A stretch of DNA of 6,114 bases, taken from Planctomycetota bacterium. GTDB lineage: Bacteria > Planctomycetota > MHYJ01 > JACQXL01 > JAVHLO01. This document shows positions 1-5,072 of the stretch, in pieces; the first letter of the stretch is position 1, and the number at the start of each line of letters is the position of its first letter. The notes under the pieces were generated by a model. The model was not told the origin of the DNA and did not search any database. It was given only the letters and a program-made list of their open reading frames with translations. The stretch spans positions 1-6,114 of the forward strand of contig JAVHLO010000218.1 of NCBI GenBank assembly GCA_031082105.1, given 5' to 3'. The position numbers and the translations under genes are program-made.

Positions 1-59
1 CAAAGGGGGAGGGCGAATCATTTTACGCATGGTCATCGTGTTCACAGTGGCTGTGGGTT

Positions 60-63
60 GGAG
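60..63 (+). promoter_or_regulatory. Ribosome binding site (GGAG) fixing the start of the sigma-54 activator
   Basis: GGAG lies eight bases upstream of the ATG at 72, a normal Shine-Dalgarno spacing. It decides the start, because the activator's reading frame stays open to the left edge of the window and an upstream start could not otherwise be excluded. Confidence 0.6.
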
Positions 64-71
64 ACGTAGAC

Positions 72-1157
72 ATGACCGGGCATGACGCGTTGCCTGCGAG
101 GCATGACGATGTCCCGCTGGAAGGGCCTCCCCCCTTGAGTCCCAGCGAGGTGCGAGGCTACCTCAAGCAGGTCATGGGGCCATCCGAGGCGGTTGACCGC
201 TTGGCTGCGGGCATAGCTCGCGTGGCAGCATCGAACCTGACAGTAGTACTCACGGGCGAGACCGGTGTCGGCAAGGAACTCGTCGCGCATACAATTCACC
301 GGGCCAGCAAGGTTGCGCACGGGCCGTTCATCCCCGTGGACTGCGGCGCCATCTCGGAGATGCTCTTCGAAAGTGAGCTGTTCGGTCACGACAGAGGCAG
401 CTTTACGGGAGCAGTGAGCAACAAACACGGGAAATTCGCGGCGGCGCACGGAGGAACGCTTTTTCTTGACGAGATCGACAACATGCCGCTGGGATCCCAG
501 GCCAAGCTCCTGCGCGCCATTCAAGAGAGAGTATTGTACCGTGTCGGCAGCCTGGTGCCACAGAGTATTGACGCCCGGCTGATCGCCGCCACAAACCGGG
601 ACCTGGAGGCCGCGGTGATTGAGGGGCGATTCAGGCGCGACCTGTTCTTCCGGATCACCGAGTTTCATATGTACATACAACCATTGCGGGCGCGGAGGGA
701 AGATATCGCCTACCTGGCTCAGCGATTTGTCGACCTCAGCAACCGTGAGCTCGGAAAGAATGTGCAGGGATTCTCGCCTGCGGCCAGCCAGGCGATCATC
801 GGCGGCAATTGGCCGGGCAATGTGCGGGAGCTTCGATCCGCCGTCCGCCGAGCGGTGCTCCTGGCCGACGATATCGTTCGTGAGACCCACGTCGCACTGA
901 CGCCGCTTCTCGCTCCCACCCCGCCGAAGCAGGGCGCGCGCGCTGTCCCGCCGGCTGCGCAGGGCGGCCTTTCGCTCAAGGAAATCATGCATCAGGCCGT
1001 AAGCGCGACCGAACGACAGATCCTCGCAGAGACACTGCTCAAGACAGGCGGCAACAAGGCCAAGGCCGCGCGACTACTCAAGGTGGACTACAAGACGCTC
1101 TATCTCAAGCTCAAGCGGTACGGGATTTCGGCTGAGGACGGCTCGAAGGAACCTTGA
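72..1157 (+). CDS. Sigma-54-dependent transcriptional activator (PspF-like AAA+ plus Fis-type HTH, no receiver domain)
   Basis: This 361-residue protein is a bacterial enhancer-binding protein. Such proteins hydrolyse ATP to remodel the sigma-54 RNA polymerase closed complex. Visible motifs are Walker A GETGVGKE (residues 62-69), the sigma-54 contact loop GSFTGA (109-114; the usual form is GAFTGA), Walker B ending in D133-E134 within TLFLDEI, and a block RFRRDLFFRITEF followed by PLRARRED, typical of the arginine-finger/sensor region. The C-terminus (about 316-352) is a Fis-type helix-turn-helix with the pattern GGNKAKAARLL then TLYLKLKRYGI. Only about 40 residues precede the AAA+ domain, so no receiver, GAF or PAS domain is present. 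That is the architecture of PspF, which is controlled by a separate protein. The frame is open to the window edge, but the Shine-Dalgarno at 60-63 favours this start. A sigma-54 promoter 66 bases past the stop makes the adjoining gvp operon the likely target; this is inference. The family assignment is secure, the target less so. Confidence 0.95.
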   Translation: MTGHDALPARHDDVPLEGPPPLSPSEVRGYLKQVMGPSEAVDRLAAGIARVAASNLTVVLTGETGVGKELVAHTIHRASKVAHGPFIPVDCGAISEMLFESELFGHDRGSFTGAVSNKHGKFAAAHGGTLFLDEIDNMPLGSQAKLLRAIQERVLYRVGSLVPQSIDARLIAATNRDLEAAVIEGRFRRDLFFRITEFHMYIQPLRARREDIAYLAQRFVDLSNRELGKNVQGFSPAASQAIIGGNWPGNVRELRSAVRRAVLLADDIVRETHVALTPLLAPTPPKQGARAVPPAAQGGLSLKEIMHQAVSATERQILAETLLKTGGNKAKAARLLKVDYKTLYLKLKRYGISAEDGSKEP

Positions 1158-1191
1158 ATTCGGGGAAACCATGTCCACGCCTGGCCTGGGA

Positions 1192-1223
1192 ATTTCGGAT
1201 CTCAGACCGGCGATTTCGAATCT
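1192..1223 (+). repeat. Two direct copies of ATTTCGRATCT abutting the sigma-54 promoter
   Basis: ATTTCGGATCT (1192-1202) and ATTTCGAATCT (1213-1223) differ by one base and are 21 bases apart, two helical turns. The second copy touches the first base of the -24 element. They could be binding sites for a regulator, but enhancer sites for sigma-54 activators usually lie further upstream. They may equally be remnants of degenerate repetitive DNA. Confidence 0.35.
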
Positions 1224-1238
1224 GGCCCAGAATTTGCT
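1223..1238 (+). promoter_or_regulatory. Sigma-54 (-24/-12) promoter upstream of gvpH
   Basis: TGGCCCAGAATTTGCT matches the sigma-54 consensus TGGCACG-N4-TTGCW. The invariant GG (1224-1225) and GC (1236-1237) are separated by exactly ten bases, and the -12 element TTGCT is perfect. The mismatches are A to C and G to A within the -24 element. Transcription would begin near 1249, giving a leader of about 55 bases before the gvpH ATG. Placement just after a sigma-54 activator gene and before the accessory operon strongly supports function. Confidence 0.8.
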
Positions 1239-1290
1239 GTTAAGAATCCGGATGTCCGCAGGGCGGTGCGACGGCACATATCGTGTTCGG

Positions 1291-1296
1291 AAGGAG
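1291..1296 (+). promoter_or_regulatory. Ribosome binding site (AAGGAG) of gvpH
   Basis: A strong Shine-Dalgarno sits seven bases before the ATG at 1304. It rules out the in-frame GTG at 1283, because the site would then lie inside the coding region. The protein is therefore 180 residues rather than 187. Confidence 0.85.
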
Positions 1297-1303
1297 AAAC
1301 CTC

Positions 1304-1846
1304 ATGGAGAACCGACAGCAGAAAGACAAGGGAAGCTCGGAAAAAACCGATCTTGGCGGCGGTTTCCTGGGCTTTTTCGGCGGCTTGACCAACCTCATCG
1401 GCAAGCTCAACGAACTTGCGGAGAAGGGCGGCGAGCTTTCGAAAACCACCGAGTTCCAGGGCCTTGGCTCCGAGAAGGGGATGAAAGGAATCTGCGGCTG
1501 GTCCGTAAAGGTCGGCCTTGGCGGCGACGGTCTGAAAGTGGAACCGTTCGGGAACATCCGCACCGACGACTCTACCGGCAAGGCGGTGGTCGAAGAGGTT
1601 CGCGAGCCACTTGTGGATGTTTTTGACGAGGCCGACCACGTCCTCGTAGTGGCAGAGATGCCCGGCGTCGCCGCGAAAGACGTCAAGCTGGACGTGAAGG
1701 ACGACGTCATGACCATCAGCGCCGAACGGGGAAACAAGAAGTACCGCAAGGAGGTTCTCCTTCCCGCGAGCGTCTTGTCCGACAAGATGACCGTCTCGTG
1801 CAACAACGGCGTCCTGGAGATCAAGTGTCCGAAGAGAGACAAGTAG
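1304..1846 (+). CDS. gvpH: GvpH-type Hsp20/alpha-crystallin small heat-shock protein
   Basis: This 180-residue protein has three parts. A glycine-rich amphipathic N-terminus (residues 18-45) contains FLGFFGGLTNLIGKLNELAE. A middle block reads GWSVKVGLGG then KVEPFGNI; as I recall, this signature is shared with GvpH proteins of gas vesicle clusters. A C-terminal alpha-crystallin domain (about 101-180) begins EPLVDVFDE, contains VAEMPGV, and ends with the hallmark NGVLEIKCPK (168-177). GvpH is thought to act as a chaperone for aggregation-prone gas vesicle proteins in the cytoplasm. The protein stops right after the last beta-strand, so the C-terminal I-x-I tail that links dimers into large oligomers in most small heat-shock proteins is missing. 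The gene is the first downstream of the sigma-54 promoter, and the AAA+ ATPase gene follows after a 169-base repeat-filled gap. The Hsp20 fold is secure; the gvpH name rests on the N-terminal and middle motifs plus context. Confidence 0.88.
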   Translation: MENRQQKDKGSSEKTDLGGGFLGFFGGLTNLIGKLNELAEKGGELSKTTEFQGLGSEKGMKGICGWSVKVGLGGDGLKVEPFGNIRTDDSTGKAVVEEVREPLVDVFDEADHVLVVAEMPGVAAKDVKLDVKDDVMTISAERGNKKYRKEVLLPASVLSDKMTVSCNNGVLEIKCPKRDK

Positions 1847-1862
1847 GGCGTGGCTCGAATTT

Positions 1863-1890
1863 GGAGTGTCAAAGCCGCAGCTTTGACCTT
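1863..1890 (+). repeat. REP-like palindromic repeat, copy 1
   Basis: The core GTCAAAGCCGCAGCTTTGAC (1868-1887) is an 8-bp perfect stem with a CGCA loop. The preceding GGAGT and the following CTT are shared with the two copies at the right end of the window. It lies 21 bases after the gvpH stop. In RNA it would form a stable hairpin that could pause transcription or protect the 3' end of the gvpH message. No run of T follows directly, so it is not a textbook terminator. Confidence 0.85.
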
Positions 1891-1896
1891 CTGGTA

Positions 1897-1991
1897 AAAC
1901 TTTGGGCATGGTTCAAATCCGGGTAACACTTCGCTCAGAATGACAATGCGCGCAACCGTTCTGTAGCCTGATTTGAACCATGCCAAACTTT
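1897..1991. repeat. Long inverted repeat (about 22-bp arms, 50-base loop) upstream of the AAA+ gene
   Basis: The left arm (1897-1919) and right arm (1970-1991) pair as reverse complements with one mismatch and one extra G. The perfect core is CATGGTTCAAATC (1907-1919) against GATTTGAACCATG (1970-1982). The loop contains CTTCGCTCAGAATGACA (1929-1945), a motif I recall from interspersed repeats in other bacterial genomes. The element has the form of a small MITE-like or folded-repeat sequence. Its right arm ends 24 bases before the ATPase start codon, so a folded transcript could influence translation or termination there. Confidence 0.75.
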
Positions 1992-2001
1992 GCTGTTCAG
2001 T

Positions 2002-2008
2002 AAGGTGG
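2002..2008 (+). promoter_or_regulatory. Ribosome binding site (AAGGTGG) of the CDC48-like gene
   Basis: This purine-rich Shine-Dalgarno is seven bases before the ATG at 2016. It lies just beyond the right arm of the 1897-1991 inverted repeat, so it stays accessible even if that hairpin forms. Confidence 0.6.
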
Positions 2009-2015
2009 GAAGAAG

Positions 2016-4166
2016 ATGAAGAATGGCGAAAAGCCGTCGTCCGTATCCCAGCTCCGAGTCACCGAGGCGTTGAGCAAGGACGTCGGGCGCGCATATGCGC
2101 GGATGGGGCCGGAGGACCTTGAAAGACTCAAGGTCGCCGTCGGTGATGCCGTAGAGATCGCCGGCAAGCGCAAGACCGTGTGCAGGGCGATGCCCGCCTA
2201 CGCGGATTTGCGCCGTCAGTCGCGGATTCAACTGGATGGGCTCAGCCGCGAGAATGCAGGCGTGGGCGTTGACGAGTTCGTTGAAGTGCACAAGATTGCG
2301 ACTCAACCCGCTCAGCGGGTGTCCCTCGTCCCGATCACGATCACGCCGAATCCGCGCGACCTTCAGTACATTGGCAGCCTGCTCGACGGGCTGCCCGTGC
2401 AGGACGGCGACCGAATAAGGGCGACGCTCTTCGGAAGCCGCTGGGCCGATTTCAGAGTGGAAAGCACGGTCCCAAAGGGGCCGGTGTTGATTCTTCCCTC
2501 AACGGAGCTTGGCGTCGGAAAGTCGCCCGACCAACACGCAGCGCGTTCGCTTTCCTATGAAGATGTCGGCGGTCTCAAGCCGCAACTGCAGAGAGTGCGC
2601 GAGTTGATCGAGCTTCCCTTGCGGCACCCCGAGGTTTTCGAAAGGCTCGGGATAGATGCGCCAAAAGGCGTGCTCCTCCACGGCCCGCCGGGCTGTGGAA
2701 AGACCCTCATCGCCCGGGCAATCGCGCATGAGACCGAGGCCAAGTTCTTCCATGTCAACGGCCCGGAAATAATACACAAGTTCTACGGGGAGAGCGAGGC
2801 AAACCTTCGCCAGTTGTTCGACAAGGCTTCCAGCCAGGCGCCAAGCATCATCTTCCTCGATGAGATCGATGCCATCGCACCCAAGCGCGAGAAGGTGGTC
2901 GGGGACGTCGAGAAGCGCGTCGTTGCGCAGCTTCTCGCATTGATGGACGGCTTGAACGAGCGGAAGAATGTTATTGTCATCGCCGCCACGAATATACCCA
3001 ACGTGCTGGATCCGGCGCTGCGCCGGCCCGGACGATTCGACAGGGAAATCACCATCCCCATTCCGGACCGGAACGGCAGGTACGAGGTGCTCGGCATTCA
3101 CAGTCGCGGAATGCCCCTGGCCGAAGACGTTGACATGAACCATATCGCCGAGATCACCCACGGCTTCGTCGGCGCGGATCTGGAGGCCCTCTGTCGCGAA
3201 GCAGCCATGAGCTGTCTGCGCCGCGTCATGTCAACCCACGATCTCACCCTGGCGAACATCCCCACCGAGCACCTCTTGAAGCTCGAAGTGTGCATGAAGG
3301 ATTTCCTCGACGCGCTGCAGGAGATCGAGCCGTCAGCCGTGCGCGAAGTGTTCGTCGAAGTGCCCAACGTGCGCTGGAAGGACATAGGCGGGCTTCACGG
3401 CACCAAGCAGCGGCTGGTCGAAGCCATCGAATGGCCGCTGAAGTACCCCGACCTGTTCGCCGAGGCAGGCATGAGACCGCCGAAGGGGATTCTCCTCTCG
3501 AGTCCGCCCGGTTGCGGCAAGACGCTCATGGCAAAGGCCGTGGCAACTGAAGGCAAGGTGAACTTCATCTCCGTCAAAGGGCCCGCGCTCCTTTCGAAAT
3601 ACGTGGGGGAATCGGAGGAAGCGGTCCGGGATGTCTTCAAAAAGGCCCGGCATGCGGCGCCCTGCATAGTGTTCTTCGACGAGATCGACGCCATGATCGC
3701 GGTCCGGAGCGCCGCGTCAAGCGACGCGCACGTTTCGGAACGCGTCCTCAGCCAGTTCCTGGCCGAACTCGACGGTATCGAGGAACTCAAGGGCGTGCTT
3801 GTGCTGGGCGCGACAAACCGATTGGATATGCTCGACCCGGCAGTCCTGAGACCGGGCCGGTTTGACGAAATCATCGAACTCCCCCTGCCGGACGAAAACG
3901 AGCGCCGCGAGATATTCGAGGTCCACTTGCGCGCCAAGCCGCTCGCAAAAGACGTTGACATCTCGAAGCTCGCCGTGAAGACGGACGGATTCTCCGGCGC
4001 CGATATCGCCGGTGTCTGCCACAAGGCCGCGTTGGAAGCCGTGCGCCGAGTCGTGAAGACGATGCAACAAGGCGCCCCGAGCAAGAAGGAGAGAACAACG
4101 AAACCGATGGTCACCAATGAGGACCTACTGCGGATCGTCGCGGAGGAGGCCGCAACCGACAACTGA
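2016..4166 (+). CDS. cdc48: CDC48/VAT-family AAA+ ATPase (two tandem AAA+ domains)
   Basis: This 716-residue hexameric unfoldase is close in length and layout to archaeal VAT and eukaryotic p97. Residues 1 to about 175 form a CDC48-type N-domain for substrate or adaptor binding. D1 starts at SYEDVGGL and carries Walker A GPPGCGKT (223-230), Walker B with D282-E283, and RRPGRFDRE (336-344) with the arginine fingers. D2 starts at RWKDIGGL and carries Walker A SPPGCGKT (496-503), Walker B with D555-E556, and LRPGRFDE (611-618). Pore loops are KFYGESE (255-261) and KYVGESE (528-534), aromatic in both rings as in archaeal unfoldases. The first glycine of the D2 P-loop is replaced by Ser496, while the catalytic K502, T503 and E556 are intact. 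The C-terminus (EEAATDN) lacks an obvious proteasome-docking HbYX motif. Flanking gvpH and gvpF/L genes suggest a role in remodelling gas vesicle proteins, which is inference. The family is certain; the substrate is unknown. Confidence 0.96.
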   Translation: MKNGEKPSSVSQLRVTEALSKDVGRAYARMGPEDLERLKVAVGDAVEIAGKRKTVCRAMPAYADLRRQSRIQLDGLSRENAGVGVDEFVEVHKIATQPAQRVSLVPITITPNPRDLQYIGSLLDGLPVQDGDRIRATLFGSRWADFRVESTVPKGPVLILPSTELGVGKSPDQHAARSLSYEDVGGLKPQLQRVRELIELPLRHPEVFERLGIDAPKGVLLHGPPGCGKTLIARAIAHETEAKFFHVNGPEIIHKFYGESEANLRQLFDKASSQAPSIIFLDEIDAIAPKREKVVGDVEKRVVAQLLALMDGLNERKNVIVIAATNIPNVLDPALRRPGRFDREITIPIPDRNGRYEVLGIHSRGMPLAEDVDMNHIAEITHGFVGADLEALCREAAMSCLRRVMSTHDLTLANIPTEHLLKLEVCMKDFLDALQEIEPSAVREVFVEVPNVRWKDIGGLHGTKQRLVEAIEWPLKYPDLFAEAGMRPPKGILLSSPPGCGKTLMAKAVATEGKVNFISVKGPALLSKYVGESEEAVRDVFKKARHAAPCIVFFDEIDAMIAVRSAASSDAHVSERVLSQFLAELDGIEELKGVLVLGATNRLDMLDPAVLRPGRFDEIIELPLPDENERREIFEVHLRAKPLAKDVDISKLAVKTDGFSGADIAGVCHKAALEAVRRVVKTMQQGAPSKKERTTKPMVTNEDLLRIVAEEAATDN

Positions 4167-4220
4167 CATTTGACTTCTGCGTTGCCGTGACTCGTGAGAT
4201 GTCAATGGTCAATTGTCATA
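4164..4220 (+). repeat. Heptamer repeats and imperfect inverted repeat before the first gvpF/L gene
   Basis: Positions 4200-4220 read as three consecutive 7-mers, TGTCAAT, GGTCAAT and TGTCATA, ending at the ribosome binding site. TGACATTTGAC (4164-4174, overlapping the ATPase stop) is the reverse complement of GTCAATTGTCA (4208-4218) apart from one base. An RNA stem with a 33-base loop is possible between them. The form resembles short tandem heptamer repeats of other bacteria; no function is evident. Confidence 0.55.
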
Positions 4221-4224
4221 GGAG
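4220..4224 (+). promoter_or_regulatory. Ribosome binding site (AGGAG) of the first gvpF/L gene
   Basis: AGGAG lies eight bases before the ATG at 4233 and selects it over the in-frame GTG at 4194. The extra 13 residues encoded from that GTG come from the heptamer-repeat DNA and do not look like protein. Confidence 0.8.
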
Positions 4225-4232
4225 AGCGTTCC

Positions 4233-5072
4233 ATGCCTGAAGCAACGCCCGCCGGCCCGGGGCAAACGCCTGAGACCGCCGCCATCTATTTGTTCTGCTT
4301 TGCCGAACGCGGAGCCGTACCGGCCATCGAGGGCCCGAGTCTCGATGACAGCTATCGCGTCATGCAATTGACCGTAGAAGACCTTGCCGCCGTAGTGAGC
4401 CCCGTGGCCGTGGAGCAGTGGACAGGACCGGAAGCAGAGGCCCGGCTACAGGACATTTCCTGGGTCGGACCCCGCGCCTGCAGGCACGAGCAAGTCGTCG
4501 AGCTGGTTATGCGCCAGTCTCCGGTACTTCCAGTGCGATTCGGAACCATGTTCTCATCACGAGGTAGCCTGGAAACGTTCGTGAAGAAGCATCGGAACAT
4601 TATTCAACAATTTCTGGATCAGGTTGCTGACAAGGATGAATGGGCGGTCAAGGGTGCGCTGGACAGACCAGCTCTCAAGTCAAAACTCCTGGCTACCCTG
4701 ACGGCGGCGGAATCACCGCCCCTTGATTCGCTGCCCAATGGGTTGCGCTACCTTCGCGAATCCAAGATCAGGGCGATCGCCGACAAGGAAGTGAACCTGT
4801 GGTTGAAACAGTGGCGCGAGAAGATGGCTTCCGGTCTGATCCCTTGCGCATCAGACCTTCGCGAACTGCGCGCGCGGCGGTGCTTGGACACGGGTGACAG
4901 GAGAGACATAATTCTGAACTGGGCATTTCTCGTGCCGCGGACTTCAACTGCCAATTTCCATTCGAAAGTACAACAGTGTAACACAGAGTACCTTGACCGT
5001 GGTCTGAGCTTGGAGACGACAGGCCCGTGGCCGCCCTACAGTTTCTGTCCCTCGTTTCCGGCTGAATCATGA
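4233..5072 (+). CDS. gvpF/L: Gas vesicle protein, GvpL/GvpF family (first copy)
   Basis: This protein of 279 residues belongs to the GvpL/GvpF family. These cytoplasmic accessory proteins are required for gas vesicle formation; GvpF binds GvpA and is found at the gas-facing surface in some cyanobacteria. Family signatures are the N-terminal block PVLPVRFGTMF (97-107), DEWAVKG (135-141) in the place of the usual E-W-x-V-K strand, GLRYL (170-174) where most members have GASYL, and the near C-terminal GPWPPYSF (264-271), the strongest fingerprint. No signal peptide or membrane segment is seen. The length is normal for the family. It begins 66 bases after the ATPase gene and overlaps the next gene by four bases (ATGA), so the two are translationally coupled. 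The sequence alone cannot decide between the names gvpF and gvpL. Confidence 0.93.
   Translation: MPEATPAGPGQTPETAAIYLFCFAERGAVPAIEGPSLDDSYRVMQLTVEDLAAVVSPVAVEQWTGPEAEARLQDISWVGPRACRHEQVVELVMRQSPVLPVRFGTMFSSRGSLETFVKKHRNIIQQFLDQVADKDEWAVKGALDRPALKSKLLATLTAAESPPLDSLPNGLRYLRESKIRAIADKEVNLWLKQWREKMASGLIPCASDLRELRARRCLDTGDRRDIILNWAFLVPRTSTANFHSKVQQCNTEYLDRGLSLETTGPWPPYSFCPSFPAES

Noticed and set aside
1..69. Possible tail of an upstream gene (frame 1 is open and ends in TAG at 67-69)
   Set aside because: Only 22 codons are visible, there is no recognisable motif, and the other two forward frames are also open here, so coding cannot be supported.
42..992. A 316-codon open frame on the minus strand
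   Set aside because: It lies entirely opposite the well-supported sigma-54 activator, shows no recognisable motif, and is explained by the GC-rich codon pattern of the sense gene.
1171..1626. A 151-codon forward open frame overlapping gvpH
   Set aside because: It starts in the promoter region, has no ribosome binding site, and overlaps gvpH in another frame with low-complexity Arg-rich translation.
1868..1900. Rho-independent terminator after gvpH
   Set aside because: The hairpin is good, but no T run follows it (CCTTCTGG comes next), and the same hairpin recurs elsewhere as a repeat family.
1202..1986. Minus-strand open frames of 235 and 248 codons
   Set aside because: Both are antisense to gvpH and the repeat-filled gap and show no domain signature.
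1979..1994. A second sigma-54 promoter before the ATPase gene
   Set aside because: TTTGCTGTTCAG (1989-2000) closely resembles the -12 side of the gvpH promoter, but the required GG at the -24 position (1980-1981) is AT, so the essential half is missing.
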